DNA from: Thalassotalea sp.
GTDB lineage: Bacteria > Pseudomonadota > Gammaproteobacteria > Enterobacterales > Alteromonadaceae
Assembly (NCBI GenBank): GCA_029237915.1
Contig: JAQWHD010000039.1
Coordinates: 101,927 to 165,926 of the forward strand
Length of the DNA stretch: 64,000 nucleotides
Direction of reading: 5' to 3'
The notes under the pieces were generated by a model. That model worked only from the letters and a program-made list of their open reading frames with translations, did no database searches and was not told where the DNA came from. Of the stretch, positions 24,965 through 35,878 are shown piece after piece (position 1 is the first letter of the stretch; every line of letters starts with the position of its first letter). The position numbers and the translations under genes are program-made.

Positions 24965-26269
24965 ATGATTAATAATTGTACAGATTTATTGCAATATGAC
25001 CAAGATCATATTTGGCACCCTTATACTTCAATGACCAAGCCACTGCCTTCATACATGGTTGAATCTGCACAAGGGGTTTATTTAAAGCTCGCGAGTGGCG
25101 AAAAAGTCATTGATGGTATGTCTTCTTGGTGGTCGGTTGTTCACGGTTATAATAACCCGGTATTGAATGATGCAATTAAGCAGCAAGTCGATACGTTTAG
25201 TCATGTTATGTTTGGCGGTTTAACCCATGAACCGGCAATAAACCTATGTAAAACCTTAGTTGAACTGACTCCACAAGGCTTAGAGAAAGTTTTTTTAGCC
25301 GACAGCGGTTCAGTTGCTGTTGAAGTTGCTATAAAGATGGCGCTGCAATATCAACACAGTAAAGGCAAAACCGATAAAAATCGTTTGTTAACCATTAAAA
25401 ATGGCTATCATGGTGATACCTTTGCTGCCATGTCGGTATGTGACCCAGTTAATGGTATGCACCAGTTGTTTAGTGGTTTTATGACCGAAAACTATTTTGC
25501 TGATGCGCCGCAAATCTCCTTTGCCGAAGATTTTGATGAAAGCGACTTACATAGCTTAAAAGAGCAATTTAGTTTACATCATCAGAATATTGCAGCCTTA
25601 ATACTTGAGCCTATTGTTCAAGGTGCAGGCGGTATGCGTTTTTATCATCAAGATTACTTAAAAGCCTGTAGAGACTTGTGCGACCAATATGATGTGTTAT
25701 TAATTGCTGATGAAATTGCTACAGGTTTTGGCCGAACAGGTAAACTATTTGCTTGTGAACACGCAAGTATTACACCTGACATCTTATGTGTAGGCAAAGC
25801 ACTAACCGGCGGCTATATGACATTAGCCGCGACCCTTTGTACAACCGATGTTGCTGAAACGATTAGTAAAGGTGAAGCTGGTGTATTTATGCACGGCCCT
25901 ACGTTTATGGGTAACCCACTCGCTTGTGCAGCAGCCAATGCTAGCTTAAAACTATTAATTGATAATGATTGGCATAGCCAGGTTGCAACTATAGAACAGC
26001 AGTTAACATTAGAGCTAAGCTCTCTTAAACTAAATAAAAACGTGCAAGATGTTCGTGTTTTAGGTGCCATTGGTGTTATTGAAGCCAAACACTCTGTAAA
26101 TATGGCATTGATTCAAAAGATGTTTGTAGAAAATGGCGTTTGGATCAGACCGTTTGGTAAACTTATCTACATTATGCCTCCATTTGTAATATCACCTGAA
26201 GAATTATCAAAGTTAACAAGCGTGCTTTCCGAAATTGTTGATTGTGATGAGGTATTCGATAAAGGTTAA
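24965..26269 (+). CDS. bioA: Adenosylmethionine-8-amino-7-oxononanoate aminotransferase
   Basis: Class III PLP aminotransferase making 7,8-diaminopelargonate. HIWHPYTSM near the start is the BioA signature; LIADEIATGFGRTGK holds the PLP-contacting Asp, and the PLP-lysine is in CVGKALTGGY. 434 residues. Divergent from bioBFCD, completing a biotin pathway from malonyl-ACP apart from bioH. Confidence 0.96.
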   Translation: MINNCTDLLQYDQDHIWHPYTSMTKPLPSYMVESAQGVYLKLASGEKVIDGMSSWWSVVHGYNNPVLNDAIKQQVDTFSHVMFGGLTHEPAINLCKTLVELTPQGLEKVFLADSGSVAVEVAIKMALQYQHSKGKTDKNRLLTIKNGYHGDTFAAMSVCDPVNGMHQLFSGFMTENYFADAPQISFAEDFDESDLHSLKEQFSLHHQNIAALILEPIVQGAGGMRFYHQDYLKACRDLCDQYDVLLIADEIATGFGRTGKLFACEHASITPDILCVGKALTGGYMTLAATLCTTDVAETISKGEAGVFMHGPTFMGNPLACAAANASLKLLIDNDWHSQVATIEQQLTLELSSLKLNKNVQDVRVLGAIGVIEAKHSVNMALIQKMFVENGVWIRPFGKLIYIMPPFVISPEELSKLTSVLSEIVDCDEVFDKG

Positions 26270-26461
26270 ATTGGGCATATAGCTTTATTTTTACTCAAAT
26301 TTACCAATTTTTGAACAATATCTGTATAAAGTCGTAATTATTATTCATATTAGCGGCTTTAACGCTAAGAAATACTTGAGTCTATTTCCCCTGTAGGTAA
26401 AATAGCCTGTCATGATCACAGATGATCAACCATACATTTTTTATAATAAACGAGGTCACTA

Positions 26462-27862
26462 ATGTCAGTTGCTCCAATTACTGATGTCCTAGCTGGAAAA
26501 TTTACTGTAAACGAAACAGTAACAGTTAAGGGTTGGATAAGAACGCGTCGAGATTCTAAAGCCGGAATTTCATTTTTAGCCGTACACGATGGTTCATGTT
26601 TTGATCCTATTCAAGCAGTTGTTCCAAGCGATCTTGAAAATTATAACGAAGAAGTTTTAAAAGTAACTACTGGCGCATCTGTTGCGGTAACCGGTATATT
26701 GGTTGAATCGCAAGGTAAAGGTCAGTCTTTTGAAATTCAAGCAACTAAGGTTGAAGTATTAGGTTTTGTTGAAGACCCTGATACTTACCCTATGGCCGCG
26801 AAACGTCACAGCATTGAATTTTTACGTGAACACGCTCACCTGCGTAACCGTACTAACATTGGCGGCGCGGTAACTCGTGTTCGTAACTGTTTAGCGCAAG
26901 CTATTCATCGCTTTATGCACGGCCAAGGTTACAACTGGATCAGCACACCATTAATTACTGGTAGTGATACTGAAGGTGCTGGCGAAATGTTCCGCGTAAG
27001 TACGTTAGATATGGAAAACTTACCACTTGATGACAAAGGCGCTGTTGATTACAAACAAGACTTCTTCGGTAAAGAAACATTCTTAACCGTATCAGGTCAG
27101 TTAAACGCTGAAACATTAGCTTGTGCGATGTCTAAAGTTTATACCTTCGGCCCTACTTTCCGCGCTGAAAACTCAAACACAACTCGTCACTTAGCTGAGT
27201 TTTGGATGATGGAGCCTGAAATCGCTTTTGCTGATTTATCTGATGCAGCAACCCTTGCTGAAGATATGTTACGTTACGTATTTAAAGCGGTATTAGAAGA
27301 GCGCGCTGATGACATGGCTTTCTTCCAACAACGTGTTGATAAAACCGTTATTGACCGTTTAACGTCTGTAGTTAATTCTGATTTCGTGCGTATGGAATAT
27401 ACCGACGCAATTGAAATCTTATTAAACTGTGGCAAGAAATTTGAAAACAAAGTTGAATGGGGTGTAGATTTAAACTCTGAGCACGAACGTTACTTAGCGG
27501 AAGAACATGTTAAAGGACCATTGGTTCTTATGAACTACCCTAAAGACATCAAAGCATTCTACATGCGTTTAAATGATGACGGCAAAACAGTTGCAGCAAT
27601 GGATGTATTAGCGCCAGGTATTGGTGAAATCATTGGCGGCGCTCAACGTGAAGAACGTTTAGACGTATTAGATATGCGTTTAGAAGAAATGGGCTTAGAC
27701 CAAGAAGATTACTCTTGGTACCGTGACTTACGTCGCTACGGTACAGTGCCTCATGCAGGTTTTGGTTTAGGTTTTGAACGTTTAGTTGCCTATGCTACAG
27801 GTATGGGTAACGTACGTGACGTGATCCCATTCCCACGTACACCAAACAATGCGGCATTCTAA
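26462..27862 (+). CDS. asnS: Asparaginyl-tRNA synthetase
   Basis: Class IIb aminoacyl-tRNA synthetase, 466 residues, same as E. coli. N-terminal OB-fold ([12 protein letters not shown]...AVHDGS), motif 2 [19 protein letters not shown], motif 3 [12 protein letters not shown]. Good-looking GAGG ribosome-binding site. Own terminator follows. Confidence 0.98.
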   Translation: MSVAPITDVLAGKFTVNETVTVKGWIRTRRDSKAGISFLAVHDGSCFDPIQAVVPSDLENYNEEVLKVTTGASVAVTGILVESQGKGQSFEIQATKVEVLGFVEDPDTYPMAAKRHSIEFLREHAHLRNRTNIGGAVTRVRNCLAQAIHRFMHGQGYNWISTPLITGSDTEGAGEMFRVSTLDMENLPLDDKGAVDYKQDFFGKETFLTVSGQLNAETLACAMSKVYTFGPTFRAENSNTTRHLAEFWMMEPEIAFADLSDAATLAEDMLRYVFKAVLEERADDMAFFQQRVDKTVIDRLTSVVNSDFVRMEYTDAIEILLNCGKKFENKVEWGVDLNSEHERYLAEEHVKGPLVLMNYPKDIKAFYMRLNDDGKTVAAMDVLAPGIGEIIGGAQREERLDVLDMRLEEMGLDQEDYSWYRDLRRYGTVPHAGFGLGFERLVAYATGMGNVRDVIPFPRTPNNAAF

Positions 27863-27893
27863 TTTAGTTTATTAACTAAAACGTTTATTGCAT

Positions 27894-27923
27894 AAAAAAC
27901 GCTACCTTCGAGTAGCGTTTTTT
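27894..27923 (+). terminator. Terminator of asnS
   Basis: Stem AAAAACGCTAC/GTAGCGTTTTTT with a CTTCGA loop and T-run. Confidence 0.9.
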
Positions 27924-28025
27924 GTTTTCAGCTCAGTCGTATTTAATACTAGTAAACAGATACCCTTACCCCGTTAAAATTTTGCACAGAATCGGGTTCA
28001 GCCTACTAAAATTAATTAAAATAAA

Positions 28026-28577
28026 TTATCGCCAGTAAGTCGTATGACTTTCAGCCGGTCTTCGACTCTTTTGTGCACATGCTTTTGTTGCTGTCCCTAT
28101 ATATAAAAAGCCGACAATTTCGTCATCAAGTTTAATGCCTAGCTCTTGTTTAACTATATCACTATAAGCTAAATCACCACTGCGCCACATAGCGCCATAA
28201 CCTAAGGCAATACAAGCCATTTGCATAGCTAGTGTTGCGCAACCTGCAGTAATTAATTGCTCTTGTACTGGTACCTTAGCGTGCTCTTGAAATTTTGTTG
28301 AAACCACTATGGTCATAGGCGCACGATAGGCCATTTTACTTGCTTTCGCTATTTTACTTTCATTGTTGGTATTGGCTTTTACAGCCTTTTGATACACCTG
28401 CGTTAATTTATCTAAACCTGAGCCAGTAACAACATGAAAGTGATAAGGCGCTAGACCTGCGTGATCAGGAGATGTCATAGCTGCAGCTAAAATTGCAGAC
28501 AGTTGTTCATCATTAGGTGCAGGAGCGGATAACGCAGCACAAGATTGGCGATTTAAAATAAATTGTATAGGAGTCAT
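28026..28577 (-). CDS. ydjA: YdjA-type nitroreductase
   Basis: Small FMN-dependent nitroreductase, 183 residues as E. coli YdjA. FMN-binding RQSCAALSAPAPN near the N-terminus, PYHFHVV, and the C-terminal GFLYIGTA...RRP. In E. coli ydjA sits beside sppA and ansA; here the same trio is kept with a DoxX gene inserted. Physiological substrate unknown. Confidence 0.9.
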   Translation of the reverse strand: MTPIQFILNRQSCAALSAPAPNDEQLSAILAAAMTSPDHAGLAPYHFHVVTGSGLDKLTQVYQKAVKANTNNESKIAKASKMAYRAPMTIVVSTKFQEHAKVPVQEQLITAGCATLAMQMACIALGYGAMWRSGDLAYSDIVKQELGIKLDDEIVGFLYIGTATKACAQKSRRPAESHTTYWR

Positions 28578-28665
28578 AACAGTAATATTTGTTTACACTG
28601 GAGTGAAAAAGTTAAGAGAAAACTAACATAAAAATATAAGCGTAAATAGTCATAACTGTTTTTAA

Positions 28666-28694
28666 TCAAAAAAAATCCCAACATTAGTTGGGAT
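28666..28694 (-). terminator. Terminator of the DoxX gene
   Basis: Perfect ATCCCAAC/GTTGGGAT stem, 4-base loop, followed on the minus strand by eight T. Confidence 0.9.
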
Positions 28695-28726
28695 AAAAGG
28701 AAAGTTAACTAAGTAAATGTCATTAC

Positions 28727-29428
28727 TTATTTATCTATACGTTCAGGAACTTCATCGGGTTCACTTTTAAATAACCAATAATCGATACTAACAAACCGCC
28801 CTGCACCAATAAAAAATAAAGCTAACAGCATAATGAAATATGTGGCGGCAAATTCAATACCGTTATTAAGCAAAACAACATTACCTGTTTCGTATAACCA
28901 ATCTGGATTGCCATTATCGCTAACAATATCTTTTATCTTTGCAATCCTTACTGCGGCTTTATCACTATTTGCTAAGCTTGCCTCGGCAGTTTCAAAACCT
29001 AACCATGAAAACACTTTAGCAGAGCTTGTATCTGAATTCGTTGGTGTTATGGCATACCAACCATTGTCTAGGTGGACAGACGTGGCAGCGATGATCATAG
29101 TGAACATCAACGGGATACTAATCAGGCGTGTGGCTAAACCAACTAAAATTAACCAACCACCAAAAAATTCAGTCCAAGCGGCTAAGTTTGCCAGTAACTC
29201 AGGGAAAGGCATACCTAGTCCCCACTCGCTATTACCAAACCAAGCAACTATGTCAGGGTTTGCAAAAAGCTGTTCTACAAAATTTAACTCTGAATTTGAA
29301 AATTGCATCTTATTATAGCCAGCAATAATAAATACAGGCGCTAAGTAAAGTCGAAGAAGGATAGCTGGTAAAGCATCGCCTTTGAGCAATTTCGCAATCG
29401 TGGTATTAACAAGTGAAATTATATTCAT
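28727..29428 (-). CDS. DoxX family membrane protein
   Basis: Four-helix DoxX-type membrane protein, 233 residues. The family signature is visible: LLRLYLAPVFIIAGYNKM in the first helix and LAAWTEFFGGWLILVGLATRL in the second/third. A soluble insert of about 70 residues (109-180) lies between helices, longer than in minimal DoxX proteins. Role in this organism unknown; relatives act in thiol/redox membrane complexes. Divergent from sppA. Confidence 0.85.
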   Translation of the reverse strand: MNIISLVNTTIAKLLKGDALPAILLRLYLAPVFIIAGYNKMQFSNSELNFVEQLFANPDIVAWFGNSEWGLGMPFPELLANLAAWTEFFGGWLILVGLATRLISIPLMFTMIIAATSVHLDNGWYAITPTNSDTSSAKVFSWLGFETAEASLANSDKAAVRIAKIKDIVSDNGNPDWLYETGNVVLLNNGIEFAATYFIMLLALFFIGAGRFVSIDYWLFKSEPDEVPERIDK

Positions 29429-29620
29429 GATTGTCCCTATAGAATTAGTAATTACTTATTAGAACATTGTAGTTCATATTTAATTTCATCGACTTAGCTT
29501 TTTAAATGAGCAAAAACAAAGTTAATTGTAACTATTCATTAAAATAGGCGATCAAACAAAGATTTTTTGGCTATTGCATTGTATGATTATCATATTGTTA
29601 ACATTAAGACGTGAGGATAT

Positions 29621-31492
29621 ATGTCTGATAAACCAAGCATTATTAAAAGAGTTTTCAAAAAATTATGGATGCTCATAAACACTACCCGAAAATTAGTTCT
29701 TAATTTAGTCTTCTTTATTATTGTGTTTGCCATATTCGGCGCACTATTTGATGATTCAGATAAAATTGTTGTTCCAAATAAAACCGCTTTAATTTTAGAT
29801 CTTAAAGGCGATATTGTTGAACAGAAAAAACAAATAGACCCAGCCGACGCCATAATGTCTGAAGCGTTAGGCAAAGAAGAAGAAAATCCTGAAATATTGC
29901 TTGCTGATATTAAAGAAGTTCTTGCCACAGCCAAAGATGACAAAAGGATCACTACCTTAGTTATTTACCCGCAAAACTTACGACGTGCAGGCCTTACTCA
30001 TTTACAAGAAATTGCTGTATCAATTAATGACTTCAAAGAAAGCGGCAAAGAAGTAATAGCTTACGGCGACTACTTTAGCCAAGATCAATACTACCTTGCT
30101 GCGCATGCAGACAAAGTGTGGATGAATCCTGAAGGCGCTGTAATACTTGAAGGTTATGGCCGTTACAGAACCTATTACAAAGCAGCATTAGATAAACTCA
30201 ATATAACTCAACATATCTTTAAAGTTGGCACTTATAAATCAGCTATTGAACCTTATATTCGTGATGACATGTCTGAGCCGGCTAAAGAAGCCAATAAGGC
30301 ATGGTTGTCGTCGTTATGGAACAGCTATAAATTCGATATTGCACAAGCACGAAACCTTACCACTGATGATTTCGATGAAACCGCTTCAGGCTTATTAGCT
30401 AAAATTAAACTTGCTGATGGCAGTTTTGGCCAATATGCAAAAGCCTCTGGCTTAATTGATGAGTTGCGTACTCGTGAAGATATTCGTTTAGATATGATAT
30501 CTAAAGTCGGTAAAGCAGACAAAGGCAGTGGTTATAATCAAATCCATTTTAAAGACTACGCAAGAGCAACTAAGCAGCCTTACCCTATGGTTAACCCGTT
30601 AACTGATAAAGTTGCGGTGATTATTGCTAAAGGTACTATTTTAAATGGTCATCAAAAGCCCGGCACCATAGGTGGTGACAGTACAGCCGTATTGCTACGA
30701 AAAGCACGTTTAAATGGCAAAGTAAAAGCCGTTGTCTTACGTGTTGATAGTCCAGGTGGTAGCGCTTATGCATCTGAAATTATTCGTCAAGAAATTGAAT
30801 TAATAAAAGCTGCCGGTAAACCGGTTATTGCCTCTATGGGCCAATATGCAGCATCAGGTGGTTACTGGATTTCAGCTCCTGCAAATGAGATCTGGGCATC
30901 ACCAAATACCATCACAGGCTCTATTGGTATTTTTGGCATGTTCATGACATTTGAAAAAGCATTAGATAAATTAGGCATTCATACTGATGGAGTCGGCACT
31001 ACTGATATCGCCGGTTTAGGTGTTACTCGTCCGCTTAATGAAGATGTTGGTCATATCATTCAAGCAAGCATTAACCGAGGTTATAAAAACTTTATTACCT
31101 TAGTTGCAGAAAATCGCAATATGACAGTTGAAGATGTAGACAAAATCGCTCAAGGTCGGGTTTGGACTGGAGCTAAAGCACAAGAAATTGGCTTAGTCGA
31201 TAAGCTCGGTGGTTTAGATAAAGCCATTGTTGCGGCTGCCGACAGTGCAGGCTTAAAGCATTACGATACGCTATTAATTGAGCAAGAAATTTCAGCTAAA
31301 GATATCTTCTTACGAGGTTTAATCGATCAAGCTAAAGCTTATATGCCAAGCGATTCATTTAACACTGGCACCCTTAACAACCCTGCTTTACAAAAAATGG
31401 TTGCTGATCTAGTCAACGAATATGAAAAGATTAATCAGTTGAATGATCCTCGCGGTATGTATTCAGTTTGTTTAACCTGTGAAGTTAATTAA
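29621..31492 (+). CDS. sppA: Signal peptide peptidase SppA, 67K type
   Basis: Membrane-bound protease degrading released signal peptides. Single N-terminal membrane helix (residues about 25-42), then two S49 domains. The catalytic dyad is visible: Lys206 in VGTYKSA (first domain) and Ser412 in QYAASGGYW (second domain), matching the E. coli long form in spacing. 623 residues (E. coli 618). Followed by a terminator and ansA. Confidence 0.96.
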   Translation: MSDKPSIIKRVFKKLWMLINTTRKLVLNLVFFIIVFAIFGALFDDSDKIVVPNKTALILDLKGDIVEQKKQIDPADAIMSEALGKEEENPEILLADIKEVLATAKDDKRITTLVIYPQNLRRAGLTHLQEIAVSINDFKESGKEVIAYGDYFSQDQYYLAAHADKVWMNPEGAVILEGYGRYRTYYKAALDKLNITQHIFKVGTYKSAIEPYIRDDMSEPAKEANKAWLSSLWNSYKFDIAQARNLTTDDFDETASGLLAKIKLADGSFGQYAKASGLIDELRTREDIRLDMISKVGKADKGSGYNQIHFKDYARATKQPYPMVNPLTDKVAVIIAKGTILNGHQKPGTIGGDSTAVLLRKARLNGKVKAVVLRVDSPGGSAYASEIIRQEIELIKAAGKPVIASMGQYAASGGYWISAPANEIWASPNTITGSIGIFGMFMTFEKALDKLGIHTDGVGTTDIAGLGVTRPLNEDVGHIIQASINRGYKNFITLVAENRNMTVEDVDKIAQGRVWTGAKAQEIGLVDKLGGLDKAIVAAADSAGLKHYDTLLIEQEISAKDIFLRGLIDQAKAYMPSDSFNTGTLNNPALQKMVADLVNEYEKINQLNDPRGMYSVCLTCEVN

Positions 31493-31524
31493 TTAGTTAA
31501 ATTTACAGTTTAACTTGATACTAT

Positions 31525-31549
31525 AGCCCCAGTTTTCTGGGGCTTTTTT
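31525..31549 (+). terminator. Terminator of sppA
   Basis: Perfect AGCCCCAG-tttt-CTGGGGCT stem with T-run. Confidence 0.92.
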
Positions 31550-31637
31550 ATTTGGGTAAATGTATTGTCTAATGCAACATTTACTTTGCTTGGTTTTCAA
31601 GTTGATCTGACCCTCTTGATTTTGAGTTGAATATTGT

Positions 31638-32645
31638 ATGCGAAAAAATATATACATAGCTTATACCGGCGGCACTATTGGTATGAAAGCAAGTAATAAT
31701 GGCTTTATTCCGGTTAAAGGCCATTTAACTGAGTCGGTAGCTAATATGCCCGACTTTCACCGTGAAGAGATGCCTTTATTTACCATAAATGAATATTCAC
31801 CATTAATTGACTCGTCAAATATGACCCCTGCCGATTGGCAGTTAATCGCTGATGATATCAAAGCTAACTATGAATATTACGATGCGTTTGTGGTTCTCCA
31901 TGGTACTGATACCATGGCTTACACTAGCTCTGCCTTGTCATTCATGCTTGAAGACTTAACCAAGCCTGTCATAGTAACTGGTTCGCAGATCCCACTTGCC
32001 CAACTGCGCTCTGATGGTCAAGAAAACTTACTTAACTCTTTATATATAGCCGCTAATTATCCAATTAATGAAGTGTCATTATTCTTTAATAATAATCTTT
32101 ATCGTGGTAATCGTTGCATTAAGGCATATGCAGATGGCTTTAAAGCGTTTGACTCACCGAATATGCCGCCATTGCTTGAAGCAGGTATCAATATTAAGGT
32201 ATTAGCTGGTGCAATTGCCACCAGTCATAATAATACTTTAACGGTAAGTAATATAACCGAGCAACCTATTGGTGTTGTCCATTTGTACCCTGGGATTTCT
32301 ACCACACTAATAGCTAACGTAATTAAACAGCCGGTAAAAGCTTTGATAGTACTTAGTTATGGTGTTGGTAATGCCCCACAACAGCCTGAGCTTCTAGCTT
32401 TGCTTAAAGATGCGACCGATAGAGGCATTGTAATTGTGAACTGTACTCAATGCGTTAAAGGTAAGGTTAATATGGGCGGCTATGCCACGGGTGATGCCTT
32501 GAGTAAGTGTAATGTAACGAGCGGCTTAGATATGACGTTAGAAGCGGCGCTTACAAAATTACATTACTTATTGAGTAAAGGCTTTTCTGCAGCTGAAATA
32601 CGAGTGCAAATGGGGCAAAATTTACGTGGTGAATTAACTCTATAA
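31638..32645 (+). CDS. ansA: L-asparaginase I, cytoplasmic
   Basis: Hydrolyses asparagine to aspartate and ammonia. 335 residues (E. coli 338). Nucleophile Thr13 in AYTGGTIGM and the second catalytic Thr90-Asp91 in LHGTDTMAYTSSAL; no signal peptide, so type I. Follows sppA as in E. coli. Confidence 0.95.
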   Translation: MRKNIYIAYTGGTIGMKASNNGFIPVKGHLTESVANMPDFHREEMPLFTINEYSPLIDSSNMTPADWQLIADDIKANYEYYDAFVVLHGTDTMAYTSSALSFMLEDLTKPVIVTGSQIPLAQLRSDGQENLLNSLYIAANYPINEVSLFFNNNLYRGNRCIKAYADGFKAFDSPNMPPLLEAGINIKVLAGAIATSHNNTLTVSNITEQPIGVVHLYPGISTTLIANVIKQPVKALIVLSYGVGNAPQQPELLALLKDATDRGIVIVNCTQCVKGKVNMGGYATGDALSKCNVTSGLDMTLEAALTKLHYLLSKGFSAAEIRVQMGQNLRGELTL

Positions 32646-32695
32646 GCTTGGAGCCCTTGCGAACGTTAATGCTAAAATTAAATGCTAAAACTAAA

Positions 32696-32731
32696 ATGCG
32701 AGTACACCGGATAGATGTACTCGCATTTTTT
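32696..32731 (+). terminator. Terminator of ansA
   Basis: 11-bp stem ATGCGAGTACA/TGTACTCGCAT with a 9-base loop and T-run; lies between convergent genes. Confidence 0.88.
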
Positions 32732-32752
32732 ATTGCTAAACAATTAACAAGC

Positions 32753-35572
32753 TTAGATAAAAATGGCTTTAACCCTAGCAATATAACTGGTTAACTCTTT
32801 TGAATTTAAACCACACGCTATCCAACTCTCTAACTTAGAGTTAAGTGACATAGCCTGCCCCGATTTAAGTTTATCCGCTAACATATTTACTTGTACCTGC
32901 ATGCGCTCGTTCATTAATTCTGCTGGCGAAGCTACATCAGCTAAAATTTCAAGCTCGAGAGTAATAATCCTTTGCTTGCTTAAATCTGTTTCTAATTCAC
33001 AACTAGTGCTAATTAGCTTTTGCCATTGCTTAGATAATTGTAAGAATTCAGCATCGTCGGCTAAATTGTCTTTAGATAATTTAGCCGATGAAATATTTTC
33101 AATCACGGTAAATAAGTTAACAAATCCAGATTTAACCTTCTCAGTCTCAAGAGATTTTAATTGCTGAGCGATATCATCAAGTGCACGGTTAACTTTATTA
33201 ACTGAACCTTTATTAACTGAGCCTTTATGAACTGGCGTTTGTTGCGATAATTTAGCAGCAAAGGCTGTTAGTTCTTGCTTGAGGCTAGTTAACGCTGAAA
33301 TATCGGCGGCATCTGTAAGCTTTGCCAGTAACTCTGCACACTCTTGCTCTAATTGCGATGACTGTTCTGCTCTTTGTTTTTGCTCTGTTTCTTTAACTTC
33401 GTCACGGCGACTAAACACCTGGTCATTTATTTTTCTAAACGCTTGCCACAACTGATTTTCTTTATTATTGCCAGCGTACTCGATACCACTCCACTGTTTT
33501 TGCAGTGCTTTTAAGTTATTAATTGCAGCAAATACATCTTCGTTTTCCAATTCAAGCTTGGCTTTTTCAATTAATCGCGTTTTTTCTGTGGCATTAGCTT
33601 CTTGAAATTTGTTCACGCCATCACGTATTGGGTCGACTAACGCTGAAAACTGTTTGCTGACGATCTGGTGCTGCTCTCTATCCACTTCACCAATATCTCG
33701 CCAAGCTAAGATAAGTTTATGCAAGCGTGTATCAATTTGGCGCCAGTTAACATCAGCGTCACTAAGTTCTGTGTGCAGTTTCTGTAAATTTGCAATAACC
33801 TCTTGCTTCGCTTTTAAGTTTGCAGACCTTATAGTCGCTTGTTCTGCATAGAATTGACGACAAGGTGCAAAAGCTAACTCAATTAGTTCATTAAATTTGT
33901 TATTAAGATCGGCTTCCATTGTTTCGTCAGCGCGGCCTAAATTGTTCCAGTACTTCCTAAAGCGTTTTATTTCTTTTGCTTGCTCAAGCGGATTATCTAA
34001 TGGCGAGTTGATAAGCTTTAATATGTCATCTAATGTTTGCTGTTTTTTAGGGGTAACAATAAATGACTCTAACTCATGCAGTTCAGTAATTTTATCTGAA
34101 ACCATAGTAAAATCTTTGTCTAGTTTCTCTTGCTGATCAGCTGCAAGCGACTCCATCATAAAAGTTAATTTTTTATGCAGACCAAATGCTGATTTGTATT
34201 TACCAAATGAGATCAGACGTTTTAATTCAGATATTTTTTTACTCACTAGATTAAATGAACTTGCTTGCTCTTTTATCAGTGGCTTTAATGCTTGCTGCCA
34301 TGTTAGTTCAAGCTCACGTCTGGCTGAAACAATTGACTCAGGTAAAATATCATCGACTAAATTATCGATACGTCGCCATTGCTGCGTCCACTCGTTAAAA
34401 ATAGGTTGGCGTAAGTTAAGCTCTTCAATATTGGTAGGTAACGCTAAAGTAGATAACTTAGATATCAAAGACGTGGCATCGCTAACGCATTGTGCAACAT
34501 GTGGTAATTGTTTAAGTTTACTTTCTAATTTAGTCAATTGATTAAACAATGACTTTTGCTCTTGTTGATCTAAGTCTGAGCTAAGGGTTTGCTCTTTAAC
34601 CACAACTAACTCAGCTTCAAGCTTATGTTCATCTATGCTGATATTTTCAAAAACTGCTTGAGTTATTTGTTGTGAGATCAGCTTAACTTTATCTTTCAGG
34701 CTGTTAAGTTGTTGGATCTTTTTCTCTGCTTGCTCAGCAATAAATTGTTGGTGTTGATATGCTTCTTCTTGTACCGCAAAGCTTTTTGATAATTGTTTAC
34801 TTATTGAATCGTATTTATTTACCAACTCATCAACATCACCGGTAGATAAACAACTAAAATCTTGGCCAAGGTTTTGCCACTCTTGCTCTAAAGCTAATTT
34901 ACGCTCACGCATATCTATGTAGTCATGCAAGTCTTTCAGTGCCAGTAACTTAGATAAGGCTAACTGACATTGTTTTTTTAACTTTATTGGCTTCTCAATT
35001 GCATCTTGCAGAGCACTAAGCTTTTCATTTATTGCGTCAGCTACGTTGCCAGCATTAATTTTCTTAGCAAGCTTTTCAAGTAGTTCAACAGTCTCAAACC
35101 TTGCCAGTAAAGATAATTGTAAGTCTTCATTTTTGCAGTTAATAAAAAACTGCATCAGTAAATGCGGCTTGTTGACTTTTGTTAGCAACAACTCAACTAA
35201 AGACAGCTCTTGTTCAACTAATAGGCATTGCTCAAGAAATGCAGTTTTATCGCATTGCTCAATAAATTCTTTTTTAACATCAACAGCAAGCTTTTCCGAA
35301 GATTGATCAAGCATTAGAGCGTGTACTTTAGATGTTGCAAAGGCTTTAATTGCGGCATTTGTATTATTTTTACTTGCCTCAAGCCAGTACTGATAACTAT
35401 CAAGTTTAAGCAAAGCTGCACGACGTACTAACTCACTAGGATCAGTTGCTACCAAGTTTGTAATTATGGCAAGGTGTTCACTATCACTAACTGACAGTGA
35501 ATTTAAAGCAGTGATGCGCACCGGCGCATCTTGATGTTGCCATTTCGGCTTAAAAAACTTAGTTAAAATCAT
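32753..35572 (-). CDS. DUF349-repeat coiled-coil protein
   Basis: Large cytoplasmic protein of 939 residues. The N-terminal about 70 residues look like HEAT-type repeats (APVRITALNSLSV, DPSELVRRAALLKL). The rest is highly charged helical sequence with repeated DUF349 units marked by W-x2-I/L and F-R patterns, for example RFRKYWNNLGRADETME, LAWRDIGEVDREQHQ, LQKQWSGIEYAGNNKENQLW and LSKQWQKL. No catalytic motif. Relatives are common in Alteromonadales but uncharacterised. It overlaps yeaC by 4 bases (ATGA), so translation is coupled. Confidence 0.82.
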   Translation of the reverse strand: MILTKFFKPKWQHQDAPVRITALNSLSVSDSEHLAIITNLVATDPSELVRRAALLKLDSYQYWLEASKNNTNAAIKAFATSKVHALMLDQSSEKLAVDVKKEFIEQCDKTAFLEQCLLVEQELSLVELLLTKVNKPHLLMQFFINCKNEDLQLSLLARFETVELLEKLAKKINAGNVADAINEKLSALQDAIEKPIKLKKQCQLALSKLLALKDLHDYIDMRERKLALEQEWQNLGQDFSCLSTGDVDELVNKYDSISKQLSKSFAVQEEAYQHQQFIAEQAEKKIQQLNSLKDKVKLISQQITQAVFENISIDEHKLEAELVVVKEQTLSSDLDQQEQKSLFNQLTKLESKLKQLPHVAQCVSDATSLISKLSTLALPTNIEELNLRQPIFNEWTQQWRRIDNLVDDILPESIVSARRELELTWQQALKPLIKEQASSFNLVSKKISELKRLISFGKYKSAFGLHKKLTFMMESLAADQQEKLDKDFTMVSDKITELHELESFIVTPKKQQTLDDILKLINSPLDNPLEQAKEIKRFRKYWNNLGRADETMEADLNNKFNELIELAFAPCRQFYAEQATIRSANLKAKQEVIANLQKLHTELSDADVNWRQIDTRLHKLILAWRDIGEVDREQHQIVSKQFSALVDPIRDGVNKFQEANATEKTRLIEKAKLELENEDVFAAINNLKALQKQWSGIEYAGNNKENQLWQAFRKINDQVFSRRDEVKETEQKQRAEQSSQLEQECAELLAKLTDAADISALTSLKQELTAFAAKLSQQTPVHKGSVNKGSVNKVNRALDDIAQQLKSLETEKVKSGFVNLFTVIENISSAKLSKDNLADDAEFLQLSKQWQKLISTSCELETDLSKQRIITLELEILADVASPAELMNERMQVQVNMLADKLKSGQAMSLNSKLESWIACGLNSKELTSYIARVKAIFI

Positions 35573-35874
35573 AAATTGGTGAACCTAGCAATGTCTTCTG
35601 AGTTGTTATTATCTAAACTATCTACGGATGCTTGTTTGAATTGTTTTTTTAGCTCTGATTTAGTTTTTTGTACTATTTCGCCATTCGCGCCAATAGTCAT
35701 ATTATCGTCACTGTTAAGATGTCTTGCTTGATAAGCCATAGATAACTGCAATGCAGATTCCCTTTGCGCTTGTTCTACTACGACACCTTCAGGCCACTTG
35801 CCTGTTTCAGCAGCAAACTTTAAACGTTCGTACATCTCAAACGTCATATTTTCAACAGCAGCTAATAAATTCAT
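35569..35874 (-). CDS. yeaC: YeaC family protein (DUF1315)
   Basis: 101-residue protein matching E. coli YeaC in its core: NMTFEMYERLKFAAETGKWP...LQLSMAYQARH...MTIGANGEIV. Function unknown. First of a pair with the DUF349 gene (4-base overlap) and 4 bases after the zinc-ribbon gene stop, so the three probably share a transcript. Confidence 0.9.
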   Translation of the reverse strand: MNLLAAVENMTFEMYERLKFAAETGKWPEGVVVEQAQRESALQLSMAYQARHLNSDDNMTIGANGEIVQKTKSELKKQFKQASVDSLDNNNSEDIARFTNL

Positions 35875-35878
35875 ATAA

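Noticed and set aside
28833..29318. 161-codon plus-strand frame opposite the DoxX gene
   Set aside because: Antisense shadow of a gene with clear DoxX signatures and its own terminator.
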